Shown here: positions 8,691-16,467 of the stretch, piece by piece | Layout: every line of letters starts with the position of its first letter | Position numbering within the stretch: the first letter of the stretch is position 1 | Assembly (NCBI GenBank): GCA_020635725.1 | Contig: JACJZF010000001.1 | Coordinates: 62,001 to 126,000 of the forward strand | Length of the DNA stretch: 64,000 bases | Direction of reading: 5' to 3' | Origin: Flavobacteriales bacterium | Lineage (GTDB): Bacteria > Bacteroidota > Bacteroidia > Flavobacteriales_F > PHOS-HE28 | Program-made: the position numbers and the translations under genes | Notes under the pieces: model-generated | What the model was told of the DNA's origin: nothing | What the model saw: the letters and a program-made list of their open reading frames with translations, nothing else | Database searches by the model: none

Positions 8691-9610
8691 TTCACCATCA
8701 TCTCATCGACCATGGCCGAGAGGTCGTACTGCGGCCTCCAGCCCCAATCATTGCGTGCCGCGCTGTCGTCGATGCTGCGCGGCCAGCTATCGGCGATGGC
8801 CTGGCGCTGATCCGGCGCGTAGTCGATGGTGAAGCCCGGGATATGACGGCGCACTTCCGCGGCGATCTCCTCCGGATCGAAGCTGAAGCCGGCCAAGTTG
8901 TAGCTCGTGCGCTCCTTCACTTGCTCCGCTGGCGCTTCCATCAGGTCGATGGTGGCCCGGATGGCATCGGGCATGTACATCATGGGCAGGGTGCTCTTCG
9001 GCCCCAGGAAGCTGGTGTACTTGCCATGTTTGATCGCCTCGTGGAAGATGTGCACGGCGTAATCCGTGGTGCCTCCTCCCGGCGCGCTCTTCCAGCCGAT
9101 GAGACCAGGGTAGCGGATGCTGCGCACATCCACGCCGTAGCGCTTGTGGTAGTACTGGCACCAACCCTCTCCCGCCAATTTGCTGATGCCGTACACCGTG
9201 GTCGGCTCCGCGATCGTGTGCTGCGGGGTCATGTCCTTGGGCGTGGTGGGGCCGAAGACCGCGATGCTGCTGGGCCAGTACACGCGCTTCAATTTGCCCT
9301 CCCGCGCCAATTCCAGCACGATGAAGAGGCTCTCCATGTTGAGCTTCCAGGCGAAGGCGGGATCCTTCTCGGCGGTGGCGCTCAGCAGGGCGGCCAGCAG
9401 GCACACTTCGGTGATGCCGTGCTTCTCGATGATCCGCTCGATGCCCCGACGGTCCATGGCATCCACCATGGCGAAAGGGCCGCTCTGTGCCACTTGGGGC
9501 TCCTTGATGTCCGAGGCCACCACATTCTCATTGCCGAAGCGGGCGCGGAGGCCCTCCACCAGTTCTGTACCGATCTGGCCGCTGGAGCCGATGACGAGGA
9601 TCTTCTTCAT
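8666..9610 (-). CDS. tdh: L-threonine 3-dehydrogenase, extended-SDR (GalE-like) type
   Basis: NAD-dependent oxidoreductase of 314 aa. The Rossmann motif GSSGQIG is at residues 8-14. The SDR catalytic Ser lies in YWPSSIAVFGPTTPK and the Tyr-Lys pair in VYGISK. The segments YPGLIGW, PGGGTTDYAV and YMPDAIRAT match the GalE-like threonine dehydrogenases known from Flavobacterium and Cupriavidus, which make 2-amino-3-ketobutyrate from threonine. A partner 2-amino-3-ketobutyrate CoA ligase gene is not next to it. ATG 9610 is preferred over an in-frame GTG nine bases upstream. A TAGATTTG box 20 bases upstream supports transcription from here. A related epimerase activity cannot be excluded. Confidence 0.85.
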   Translation of the reverse strand: MKKILVIGSSGQIGTELVEGLRARFGNENVVASDIKEPQVAQSGPFAMVDAMDRRGIERIIEKHGITEVCLLAALLSATAEKDPAFAWKLNMESLFIVLELAREGKLKRVYWPSSIAVFGPTTPKDMTPQHTIAEPTTVYGISKLAGEGWCQYYHKRYGVDVRSIRYPGLIGWKSAPGGGTTDYAVHIFHEAIKHGKYTSFLGPKSTLPMMYMPDAIRATIDLMEAPAEQVKERTSYNLAGFSFDPEEIAAEVRRHIPGFTIDYAPDQRQAIADSWPRSIDDSAARNDWGWRPQYDLSAMVDEMMVNLRKVIGG

Positions 9611-9629
9611 AGCCTTCACGTAGAATGGC

Positions 9630-9637
9630 CAAATCTA
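9630..9637 (-). promoter_or_regulatory. -7 box TAGATTTG of tdh
   Basis: Exact match to TAnnTTTG on the minus strand, 19 bases before the ATG at 9610. Confidence 0.5.
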
Positions 9638-9681
9638 TCGTGCGCGCTGTTCCGTCGACTCCTCCGAACCGAAGGACCCCC

Positions 9682-9712
9682 ACGGCACTGCCGCCAGCGG
9701 CATTGCACGGCA
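9682..9712 (-). terminator. Possible terminator of the T9SS beta-propeller gene
   Basis: Interrupted inverted repeat (ACGGCACTGCCG around CCAG, then CGGCATTGCACGG) just downstream of the stop at 9719. No clear T-tract, so weak. Confidence 0.3.
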
Positions 9713-9718
9713 GAAGAC

Positions 9719-11263
9719 CTACTGCTTGACCACGTGCCGGGAGAACCTCCCTTGGGCCGTGATCAAGGTCAATGTGTATGAGCCGCTGGCCAAGGATGGC
9801 GACCCGATTGATGCGCGGTGCGTTCCGCTGGCTCGCACCTCGTTCGTGATGATGGGCAGCACAAGCCTGCCAGCACCATCGCGCAGGTCCAGACTCACCC
9901 TGCCTGCACGCTCCAAGGTGAATGAAATCAGCACCTCTGTCGCGAAGGGATTCGGGTGGCAGACCAGCCGCGTGCCATCAGGCGACGGCTCACTCACCCC
10001 GATGAACGGTTCGCCGTGGTAGCGGATCACCAACGGATGGCGATGTTGATAGGGCGTGTTGATGGGAAGCTTCCATCCGCCTGCGGCCAGGACTTTCCCA
10101 TCCGGCTGCACTTCGACCGCAGCGAAAACCGAGCTATGAGGATATGACGTGAGCACCAAGCCCGCTCCACCCCATGACGAATCAAGCTGGCCATCGGCAG
10201 AGTACCGGGCAACCACAAGCTGGCCCTCCCACAGCCCTGCCAGCAAGATGCGATCTTGATGGTCCAGCGTCATGTCCTCCATCCCTGGGCCAGGCACACC
10301 CGGGTCGCTGTAGGGAACTATGCCACCAGGGCCAAATGCAGCATCGAGCGAGCCGTTGCTCTCAAACCCCATCACATAGAACGATGGCTCCGTAGCACCC
10401 CAATAGCTACGTCCGCCGGACACGATGATGCGCCCGGAGCTCTGAATGGCCAGGCCCGCAAGGGTGTGGTGCTGTGGTAGTATATAGTGCGCACGGCCAC
10501 CAATCCCGAAGGACGCGTCCAGATGGCCGGAGGCATCGTAACGCAGCAGCACACAGGTTCCCGCTTCCGAACCATCCCCCCACGAAGAACCCAATACCAC
10601 CAAGCCGCCGTTGTCGTCCTCGACCGCTCTCAGGGCACACATGTTCCCAACTTGGACCGAATCTCTTACGAACCCCGCATTGCCGAAATCCAGATCCGTC
10701 GATCCATCCACGTTGAGTTGCAGCAAGAACAAGCGCCACACCTGACTGGAGAATGGCCGGTACATTCCCAAGAGCAAGATGCGCCCGTCGTGCTTCACAA
10801 GGCTGGTTCTCCAAAGCACCTCCGCTGCGAACGGCAGCCCTGGCCGAATCAAGCTTCCCCCTGCACCGAACGCCGAATCCAACGTGCCATCCTGTAGATA
10901 TCGCGCCACGAAAAAGGACGACGGAGGCAGCCCAAGCTGTTGTGGTGTTCCTGTCACCAGCACCTTATCGTCGGCTTGGACGATGGTCTCATAAGTGAAG
11001 GCCGCCACATCGTCGACGACACCATCGCTGCCGAACGAGGGCTCCAGCGCACTGCCGTCCGGCTTCAAGGCGACAATGCGGCCGCCGCCCCCACTGATAA
11101 TCACCCCGTCCTGGCGGACGCCCACCGAATAGGTGAAGCCGGAATCAAGATCTGCAGGCGACCAAATGCCCCCCAGGGCAAAACCAAAATCCAAACCGCC
11201 GGCCTGGCCGAACGCGGAGCCCATGACCGCAAGAAGTGAGAGCAGTATGCCGGCCCGGTGCAT
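9719..11263 (-). CDS. Delta-60 repeat beta-propeller protein with T9SS sorting domain
   Basis: Secreted protein of 514 aa with signal peptide (GILLSLLAVMGSAFGQ). The body has repeated delta-60 (DUF5122) units ending in patterns such as LDSAFGAGG, LDASFGIGG and LDSSWGGAG, with DGKVLAAG/DDKVLVTG strands between, forming a beta-propeller. The last 80 residues are a T9SS type A domain (CHPNPFATEV, LRDGAGRLV, LASGSYTLTL, HVVKQ). Substrate unknown. It is divergent from trhO, and a TATCTTCG box lies upstream. Codon use is less GC-biased than in the neighbouring genes. Confidence 0.87.
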   Translation of the reverse strand: MHRAGILLSLLAVMGSAFGQAGGLDFGFALGGIWSPADLDSGFTYSVGVRQDGVIISGGGGRIVALKPDGSALEPSFGSDGVVDDVAAFTYETIVQADDKVLVTGTPQQLGLPPSSFFVARYLQDGTLDSAFGAGGSLIRPGLPFAAEVLWRTSLVKHDGRILLLGMYRPFSSQVWRLFLLQLNVDGSTDLDFGNAGFVRDSVQVGNMCALRAVEDDNGGLVVLGSSWGDGSEAGTCVLLRYDASGHLDASFGIGGRAHYILPQHHTLAGLAIQSSGRIIVSGGRSYWGATEPSFYVMGFESNGSLDAAFGPGGIVPYSDPGVPGPGMEDMTLDHQDRILLAGLWEGQLVVARYSADGQLDSSWGGAGLVLTSYPHSSVFAAVEVQPDGKVLAAGGWKLPINTPYQHRHPLVIRYHGEPFIGVSEPSPDGTRLVCHPNPFATEVLISFTLERAGRVSLDLRDGAGRLVLPIITNEVRASGTHRASIGSPSLASGSYTLTLITAQGRFSRHVVKQ

Positions 11264-11285
11264 GATTCGAAATAATGAGGGGCAC

Positions 11286-11293
11286 CGAAGATA
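11286..11293 (-). promoter_or_regulatory. -7 box TATCTTCG of the T9SS beta-propeller gene
   Basis: One mismatch to TAnnTTTG, 22 bases upstream of ATG 11263 on the minus strand. Confidence 0.4.
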
Positions 11294-11395
11294 GGCGTGG
11301 CGGCTTCAACGATGACTTAGCGGCACCCCGTCCATGATGATTCCCTGCCCGAGGCGCCCGCGCCTGCACGCCCTGAACGGCCCGCAGCCCCGTCG

Positions 11396-11403
11396 TACAT
11401 TCG
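11396..11403 (+). promoter_or_regulatory. -7 box TACATTCG of trhO
   Basis: One mismatch to TAnnTTTG; only five bases separate it from ATG 11409, implying a leaderless transcript. Confidence 0.42.
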
Positions 11404-11408
11404 CAGGC

Positions 11409-12551
11409 ATGGACACGCACCGCCTCCGCAACCTCGATCGGCCGGACATCCTAAGGGCCAAGCTCGAGCGCGAGGGCGTTGAGCGCACCACCCTCTCCTT
11501 CTATCGGTACGTCCGCCTGAAGGAGGTCGAATCCCTGCGCCACGAACTCTATCAGGAATGGGATTCGCTCGGCGTACTCGGTCGCATCTACATCTCCCAG
11601 GAGGGCATCAACGCCCAGGTGAGCCTGCCCACGGCGAACCTCAATCGTTTCCGCGCTGCCCTCGATGCGCGTGAAGCGTTCGCCAACATCCCCTGGAAGA
11701 TCGCGGTGGAAGACGATGGCAAGAGCTTCCTCAAGCTCGCCGTCAAGGTGAAGAAGAAGATCGTGGCGGATGGGTTGGCCGACGATGCCTTCGACGTGAC
11801 CGATGTCGGCGAGCACCTCGATGCCGCCACCTTCAACCGCAAGATGGAAGAGGGCGCGCTGGTGGTGGACATGCGCAACAACTACGAGTGCCTCATCGGA
11901 CATTTCAAGGGCGCCTACCTGCCGAAGGCCGATACGTTCCGGGGTGCGATCGAAGAGGTGGTGAAAATGCTTGAGAAGAAGAGAAGAAGTGAAGAAGTGA
12001 GTAAGGAGCCGGAGGTTTTGCTTTACTGCACAGGTGGTATCCGCTGCGAGAAGGCCAGCGCCTATCTCAAGCACGAGGGCTTCACCAACGTGGCGCAGCT
12101 GCACGGCGGCATCATCGATTACGCACGGCAGCTGAAGGCCGAAGGGCTCCAGAGCAAGTACCTCGGCCAGAACTTCGTGTTCGACGAGCGGCTCGCCGAG
12201 CGCATCACCGACGACGTGGTGAGCATGTGCATGCAATGCGGCACCAAGAGCGATCGCATCACCAACTGCCACGAGGCCACCTGCAACATGCTGCTCGTGC
12301 AATGCGAAGCGTGCGCGGCGAAATACGCCGATTGCTGCTCGCCGAGCTGCCGCGAGATCCACCAACTGCCGATCGAGCAGCAACGCGCCTGGCGCAAGGG
12401 CCGCAGCACCCGCAGCACCAAGACCAAGGCCGTGAACGACCCGGAAGGCCTGCGCCGCCGCATACGCGAGGAAGAGGAACTGCTCGCGCTCAACGGCACG
12501 CTTCATCCGCAACTGACAACGGTCAACCCACATCCGCGAACGAGCGCGTAG
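11409..12551 (+). CDS. trhO: Oxygen-dependent tRNA uridine(34) hydroxylase, rhodanese family
   Basis: TrhO/YceA hydroxylates U34 of certain tRNAs, the first step to 5-methoxy/5-carboxymethoxyuridine. Here it is 380 aa. Order: N-terminal acylphosphatase-like domain (LGRIYISQEGINAQVSLP), rhodanese domain (VVDMRNNYECLIGHFKGAYLP) with active-site Cys207 in YCTGGIRCEK, then a cysteine-rich C-terminal domain (MCMQCG, CHEATCN, CEACAAKYADCCSPSC). Two oddities come from repeat DNA. Around residues 190-201 the loop KKRRSEEVSKEPE is encoded by an AAGTGAAGAAGTGAG-type repeat also found in the dnaE gene. The extreme C-terminus (HPQLTTVNPH) is encoded by three CAACnnn heptamers. An in-frame ATG 75 bases upstream is rejected because the family N-terminus begins at 11409. 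Confidence 0.93.
   Translation: MDTHRLRNLDRPDILRAKLEREGVERTTLSFYRYVRLKEVESLRHELYQEWDSLGVLGRIYISQEGINAQVSLPTANLNRFRAALDAREAFANIPWKIAVEDDGKSFLKLAVKVKKKIVADGLADDAFDVTDVGEHLDAATFNRKMEEGALVVDMRNNYECLIGHFKGAYLPKADTFRGAIEEVVKMLEKKRRSEEVSKEPEVLLYCTGGIRCEKASAYLKHEGFTNVAQLHGGIIDYARQLKAEGLQSKYLGQNFVFDERLAERITDDVVSMCMQCGTKSDRITNCHEATCNMLLVQCEACAAKYADCCSPSCREIHQLPIEQQRAWRKGRSTRSTKTKAVNDPEGLRRRIREEEELLALNGTLHPQLTTVNPHPRTSA
11980..12006 (+). repeat. In-frame repeat insertion inside trhO
   Basis: Purine-rich segment with AGAAGTGAAGAAGTGAG, inside a surface loop just before the rhodanese active-site loop. The same monomer forms the left arm of the hairpin insertion at 33051-33111 in dnaE. The frame is kept. 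Confidence 0.55.
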
Positions 12552-12589
12552 AATCGGCCCAACCCTCAACCCGCTCAACCTTCAACTCC
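12510..12589 (+). repeat. CAACnnn heptamer runs at the 3' end of trhO
   Basis: Three contiguous heptamers CAACTGA, CAACGGT, CAACCCA (12510-12530) form the last trhO codons. A second run (CAACCCT, CAACCCG plus CT, CAACCTT, CAACTCC; 12560-12589) fills the short gap before hmgA. The unit class is the same as at 8542-8690 and in the dnaE insertion at 31773-31869. Confidence 0.65.
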
Positions 12590-12598
12590 CCACCGGCC

Positions 12599-13756
12599 AT
12601 GCCGATTTATCATACCCTAGGCAAGATCCCCCACAAGCGGCACACCGTGTTCAAGAACGGGAAGGACCGCTACTACTACGAGCAGCTCTTCGGCACCATC
12701 GGCTTCGATGGCATGAGCACCCTGAGCTACCACGTGCACCGCCCCACCATGGTGAAGTCGTTGGGCAAGCCGAAGGACCTCACACCGAAGATCGCCATCG
12801 AGAAGAACATGCGCTCGCTGCGGCTGCACGGCTTCAAGACCAAGCCGGAGAAGGACCACCTGGCAGCGCGCAAGACCATGCTGGTGAACAGCGACTGCGC
12901 CATCGTGCTCGCAGCGCCACAAGCGAAGAGCGTGGACTACTTCTACAAGAACGCCGACTGCGATGAGATGATCTTCGTGCACAAGGGCAGCGGCACCCTG
13001 CGCACCTTCCTGGGAAACATCGATTTCAAGTACGGCGACTACCTGATGATCCCGCGCGGGATGATCTACACCATGGAGTTCAAGGACAGCGACAACCGCC
13101 TGTTCATCGTGGAGAGCCACCGCCCCATGTACACGCCGAAGCGCTACCGCAACTGGTTCGGCCAACTGCTGGAGCATTCACCGTTCTGCGAGCGCGACAT
13201 CCGCCGTCCGAAGAAATTGGAGACACACGACCAGATGGGCAGCTTCACCATCAAGGTGAAGAAGCAGAACATGCTGCACGAGCTGGTGTACGCCAGCCAC
13301 CCCTTCGATGTGGTGGGCTGGGACGGCTACAACTACCCCTACGCCTTCAGCATCCACGACTTCGAACCGATTACCGGCCGCGTGCACCTGCCGCCGCCCA
13401 TCCACCAGACCTTCGAGACCGATGCCTTCGTGGTGTGCAGCTTCTGTCCGCGCCTCTACGACTACCACCCGCAGGCCATCCCCGCGCCGTACAACCACAG
13501 CAACATCGACAGCGATGAGGTGCTGTACTACGTGGACGGCGACTTCATGAGCCGCAACGACATCGGCCCGGGCCACATCAGCTTGCACCCCGCCGGCATT
13601 CCCCATGGCCCGCACCCCGGCGCCATGGAGCGCAGCATCGGCAAGAAGCAGACGGACGAGCTCGCCGTGATGGTGGACACCTTCAAGCCCCTGATGGTGA
13701 CCGAGGAGTGCTTGAAGATCGACGACGGGAAGTATTGGAACAGTTGGGTGGAGTAA
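12599..13756 (+). CDS. hmgA: Homogentisate 1,2-dioxygenase
   Basis: Iron(II) ring-cleaving dioxygenase of 385 aa converting homogentisate to maleylacetoacetate in tyrosine/phenylalanine catabolism. Cupin-type iron ligands are recognisable: His and Glu in YNHSNIDSDEVLYYV and His in AGIPHGPHPG. The N-terminal region (YYYEQLFGTIGFDG, STLSYHVHRP) is family-typical, and ATG 12599 gives the standard N-terminus. No other homogentisate-pathway gene is adjacent. The last 45 bases (14 residues and stop) are repeated nearly exactly at 14214-14258, beyond the next ORF, so the 3' end may have been replaced or duplicated in a recombination event. Confidence 0.95.
   Translation: MPIYHTLGKIPHKRHTVFKNGKDRYYYEQLFGTIGFDGMSTLSYHVHRPTMVKSLGKPKDLTPKIAIEKNMRSLRLHGFKTKPEKDHLAARKTMLVNSDCAIVLAAPQAKSVDYFYKNADCDEMIFVHKGSGTLRTFLGNIDFKYGDYLMIPRGMIYTMEFKDSDNRLFIVESHRPMYTPKRYRNWFGQLLEHSPFCERDIRRPKKLETHDQMGSFTIKVKKQNMLHELVYASHPFDVVGWDGYNYPYAFSIHDFEPITGRVHLPPPIHQTFETDAFVVCSFCPRLYDYHPQAIPAPYNHSNIDSDEVLYYVDGDFMSRNDIGPGHISLHPAGIPHGPHPGAMERSIGKKQTDELAVMVDTFKPLMVTEECLKIDDGKYWNSWVE
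13712..13756 (+). repeat. hmgA 3'-end direct repeat, copy 1
   Basis: 45 bases encoding LKIDDGKYWNSWVE and TAA. 42 of 45 match copy 2 at 14214-14258; the three differences are synonymous (TTG/CTG, AGT/AGC, TAA/TGA). Confidence 0.9.
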
Positions 13757-13767
13757 CCCCAAAACCA

Positions 13768-14211
13768 ATGCACATGAAAACGCTAAGGACCTGTTGGACA
13801 GTCTGCATCGGGCTTTTCACGGGAGCGCTCTTCGCACAGAACGATCAACCAGTTGCCACCCATGTTTCGTACCCTCAGAAGTGTTCTTGGCGGAACGTGA
13901 CGTTCATCCTAGGTAACGATTCGGTCCGCGCCGGCACGTGGACGGCGGGCGTTGAGTGGATAGCAAAGAGCGCGAGGGTGCGTGGTTTTGCGGACCTCAC
14001 GCCCAAGGAGTTGAAGCGCATCAAGAAGGATGCGGCGAACGTGCATTGCTGTACCGTTGTGGTGGACGACCGCTACACCCCCACCGGGCGCTTCCGCAAC
14101 CCCGACCCGAACGCGATAGCAGAGAACAGCGAGCGCATCCAATTCTATTACATCATGCCGATGGAGACGATCGAGCAGGCGAACAGTCTGCCGCCGTATC
14201 GGCAACGGTAG
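13768..14211 (+). CDS. Small secreted protein of unknown function
   Basis: 147 aa with a signal peptide (TVCIGLFTGALFAQ) and a mature part containing CSWRNVTFILGND, a Cys-Cys pair (NVHCCTVVVDDRY) and a Pro-rich tail. I do not recognise the family. Two starts six bases apart (13768 and 13774) are equally plausible. It starts 11 bases after hmgA and is enclosed between two copies of the hmgA 3' end, as if inserted as a cassette of about 457 bases. Base composition is less GC-rich than hmgA. Confidence 0.6.
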   Translation: MHMKTLRTCWTVCIGLFTGALFAQNDQPVATHVSYPQKCSWRNVTFILGNDSVRAGTWTAGVEWIAKSARVRGFADLTPKELKRIKKDAANVHCCTVVVDDRYTPTGRFRNPDPNAIAENSERIQFYYIMPMETIEQANSLPPYRQR

Positions 14212-14213
14212 CG

Positions 14214-14258
14214 CTGAAGATCGACGACGGGAAGTATTGGAACAGCTGGGTGGAGTGA
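14214..14258 (+). repeat. hmgA 3'-end direct repeat, copy 2 (non-coding remnant)
   Basis: Second copy of the last 14 hmgA codons plus stop (TGA), with no dioxygenase coding sequence in front of it. It lies immediately downstream of the small secreted-protein gene. It is probably either the original hmgA terminus left behind by an insertion or a fragment duplicated with the insert. Confidence 0.85.
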
Positions 14259-14272
14259 GCTGACTTCTGGCC

Positions 14273-14689
14273 ATGAGAAGGATCGCCAACCACTATACGC
14301 TGGGGATAGGTCTTGGGCTGCTCGTTTTCGTGCTGAGCTTTCTATTGATGCGAATTCCCGGTATCGGGTATGGTGTATTCGCGGTAGTGTATGCGTTGAT
14401 CTTCTTTGCCCAAGGTACTTTCTATGGGCTCACTGCAACCCATGGAAGGTTGTGGTCGACGATCAGCTTCGTGGTGAACTTCATCCTTTGGGTGACGGAA
14501 TTGGTCCGGTTGGAACATCTGCTCGAGGGCTCCTCGGCTCATACACTGCTCTACCACAACGACAGCTCCTACTTGATAAGATTCGCACTTGGCGGGGCCT
14601 TGTGGGCAAGCAACAAGCTTGTCCTCGATCTCATCATTGATCGGATTCTTGAGAAACGGAGGGCACCTGCAGGGTCGATGGAGGTTTGA
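14273..14689 (+). CDS. Small integral membrane protein of unknown function
   Basis: 138 aa with about four predicted membrane segments (LGIGLGLLVFVLSFLLM, GVFAVVYALIFFAQGTFYG, TISFVVNFILWVTEL and a C-terminal ALGGALWASNKLVLDLII) and a basic C-terminus (EKRRAP). Family not recognised. It starts 14 bases after the second hmgA 3'-end copy. Codon use is clearly less GC-rich than in hmgA or pepP, in line with an accessory origin. Confidence 0.6.
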   Translation: MRRIANHYTLGIGLGLLVFVLSFLLMRIPGIGYGVFAVVYALIFFAQGTFYGLTATHGRLWSTISFVVNFILWVTELVRLEHLLEGSSAHTLLYHNDSSYLIRFALGGALWASNKLVLDLIIDRILEKRRAPAGSMEV

Positions 14690-14700
14690 CGTAGTTGCAC

Positions 14701-14804
14701 TGGGCGTGCCCCTCGCAAAGCCTCGGGTCGGGCTATCCGCAGTAGTTCTCCCGCTTCGCAGAGCCTCGCGGTGCGGGCTACTTGCTCCTATCCCTCACGC
14801 TACC
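14701..14804 (-). repeat. Long dispersed element, copy A
   Basis: Read on the minus strand, it begins GCGTGAGGGATAGGAGC, has an internal TAGCCCGCACCGCGAGG, then TGCGGATAGCCCGACCC, and ends GAGGGGCACGCCCA. The two ends match copy B at 16074-16241 closely; copy A lacks about 65 bases of B's middle. It fills the gap between two convergent membrane-protein genes. GC-rich and palindrome-rich, so possibly a structured RNA or a non-autonomous element. Confidence 0.65.
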
Positions 14805-14811
14805 CACCGAA

Positions 14812-15984
14812 TCAAATGTTCTCATCTCCAAGGATGGAAACCGCGGGGAAGAACAACAGGCCTATCGCAGCGAAAGGATACTCGGCAATGTCAGTCGTCT
14901 CGATGTATCCGTTGTGGTGTCGAACGTACTTCTGGTATGCCTCTCGGAGTGCGGGGTTCTGAGTAAGTGTCTTTATGTAGCCGCCCTCTCGGCCATCTTC
15001 CTGAATCACAATCGTCCGCTGATGCTTGATGAAGGTATAGCTGGTATCAATGGGATTCTCGATGTCGTTGAACATCGCTTGCACATACGAAGACAGCGTG
15101 TCAAATGACATTCTGTTCCGTTCGAACGCCAGCTGTTCGCGAACGCTATCCTTCGTCGCGAGGAAACTCACGATTGCTAGTTTGAAGCGGCCATCCTCAC
15201 CGAGCGTGCTTGGCATGTTCACGGCCAAGGAATCAATGTTGTCATACTTCAACGAGTAATGCACATCCACTTGGTCGAAGAGCTTGAGAGAGAACTTCTC
15301 CTTGGGGAACCGATAAATCAGCGGGTCTAGCGAGTACACCTTGCTCTCGTACTCCTGGTAGATTCGATCTATCACCAATGGGTTCTCAAACTTCCACGAA
15401 TGCGCATCGAACTTCACGAGGGTTATGCCTACCACCAAGAGGTTCAGAACAAGCAGATTCACGAAGCTTCCTAAGAAGATCGCCCTCATTGTGTGATACA
15501 GGACCTTGTTTGAGTAGAGCATCACAAAGAGGAACAACAACGCAAGTATGGAAGCATGAATGAACCAGAACTCGTATTGCTCTGTCGTGTGGAAGAGATA
15601 GTAGAAAACGAGTTGCAAGGGAGACGTGAGTGCTTTTGTGGTGAGAACGAAGTAGAACAGATTCCCCGCGCTGATCCTTCTCTTCAACAGCCATCCAACT
15701 ACAAATCGGCTGGGTAGTAGAAGCGCAACCGTCAAGAGGCAGGCTGCCGACTCTGCAATGAGTACTTTCAGAATGACCCGTATGTCCGCATCCAAGAAAG
15801 CGAACATCAGAATTGCCACAAGCGTCAGATAGAAGGATAGCCGCTTCGCGGCCGTGCTGAAAGACTCCCTGAAAAGGTCCTTGAAGAACTCACTTGGACG
15901 GATGTAGAAACGCGGCAAGTCGGCCAGCCACTTGAAGATGTTCTTCGGACCGAATAGCTCCAACAGTTCCTTCGGTGTCACCAT
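14812..15984 (-). CDS. Multi-pass membrane protein of unknown function
   Basis: 390 aa from ATG 15984. An N-terminal soluble helix pair (PKELLELFGPKNIFKWL, FYIRPSEFFKDLF) is followed by about five membrane segments (LSFYLTLVAILMFAF, VLIAESAACLLTVALLL, a segment before LFHTTEQYEFWF, ASILALLFLFVMLY, GSFVNLLVLNLLVVGI). A C-terminal soluble region of about 190 residues follows, then a last hydrophobic segment, FAAIGLLFFPAVSIL. The fold loosely recalls Yip1/DUF-type membrane proteins; I cannot assign a function. It lies in the lower-GC accessory stretch between hmgA and pepP. An upstream TTG at 16023 is less likely. Confidence 0.7.
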   Translation of the reverse strand: MVTPKELLELFGPKNIFKWLADLPRFYIRPSEFFKDLFRESFSTAAKRLSFYLTLVAILMFAFLDADIRVILKVLIAESAACLLTVALLLPSRFVVGWLLKRRISAGNLFYFVLTTKALTSPLQLVFYYLFHTTEQYEFWFIHASILALLFLFVMLYSNKVLYHTMRAIFLGSFVNLLVLNLLVVGITLVKFDAHSWKFENPLVIDRIYQEYESKVYSLDPLIYRFPKEKFSLKLFDQVDVHYSLKYDNIDSLAVNMPSTLGEDGRFKLAIVSFLATKDSVREQLAFERNRMSFDTLSSYVQAMFNDIENPIDTSYTFIKHQRTIVIQEDGREGGYIKTLTQNPALREAYQKYVRHHNGYIETTDIAEYPFAAIGLLFFPAVSILGDENI

Positions 15985-16073
15985 ATCCTGTCTTGCGTGC
16001 TTGGTATTAAGGGCATTAGGCAAAGTAAGCCTTCGTCTTCAGCACATCTGCCGACGCGAATTGGGCTTCTGCT

Positions 16074-16241
16074 GAGCGTGAGGGATAGTAGCGGCGGCTG
16101 GGCGATGGCCGGGCCTTGCGGACGCGAGCAGCGAAGAGGCTGTGAGGCACGAACAGACCCCGGAGCGCCGCGACCGCAGGCACCAGCAAGCCAGCCACAG
16201 CGGATAGCCCGACCCGGCCGCTCTGGGCCGGGGCACGCCCA
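16074..16241 (+). repeat. Long dispersed element, copy B
   Basis: 168 bases from GAGCGTGAGGGATAGTAGC to GGGGCACGCCCA, containing AGCGGATAGCCCGACCC near the 3' side. Copies A (14701-14804, inverted) and C (30022-30156) share these landmarks. The middle is rich in GCGA, CGGAG and GCAGG motifs that also appear in copy C. It lies directly upstream of the antitoxin promoter, in the 276-base gap between divergent genes. Confidence 0.65.
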
Positions 16242-16247
16242 AGCCCC

Positions 16248-16255
16248 TACTTTTG
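16248..16255 (+). promoter_or_regulatory. -7 box TACTTTTG of the toxin-antitoxin operon
   Basis: Exact TAnnTTTG match five bases before the antitoxin ATG at 16261, implying a leaderless mRNA. It directly abuts dispersed element B. Confidence 0.5.
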
Positions 16256-16260
16256 CACAC

Positions 16261-16467
16261 ATGAAGCTCATCGTCGAAGTGAAAGAGAGCAAAGCGCAGT
16301 TCCTACTGGAGCTGCTGCGCAGCTTCTCGTTCGTGAAGGCGCGGCCGCTGCCGGATGAGAAGCAGGAGGCGCTCGACAGCGTGCGGGCCGCCGTGAAGGA
16401 GATGAAGCAGGTGAAGGCCGGCAAGCTCAAGGGTCGGCCTGTGAGCGCCTTGCTGAATGAGCTATAG
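16261..16467 (+). CDS. Putative type II antitoxin, partner of a RelE/ParE-like toxin
   Basis: 68 aa, highly charged, beginning with a short beta-strand (MKLIVEVKESKAQFLLELL) followed by helical KARPLPDEKQEALDSV and a basic tail that should wrap the toxin. Its 3' end overlaps the toxin start by 11 bases, the usual order and overlap for RelBE-like modules. The exact antitoxin family is not recognised. Because the downstream toxin carries a nonsense codon, the antitoxin may persist without its partner. Confidence 0.7.
   Translation: MKLIVEVKESKAQFLLELLRSFSFVKARPLPDEKQEALDSVRAAVKEMKQVKAGKLKGRPVSALLNEL

Noticed and set aside
7571..9781. 736-codon plus-strand open frame over the YwqK-like and tdh genes
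   Set aside because: Antisense shadow of two real genes and the repeat array; no domain motif, no signal, composition typical of reverse-strand artefacts.
13956..14258. 100-codon frame ending in the hmgA C-terminal peptide
   Set aside because: It is out of frame with the small secreted-protein gene through most of its length; the shared ending is explained by the duplicated hmgA 3' end.
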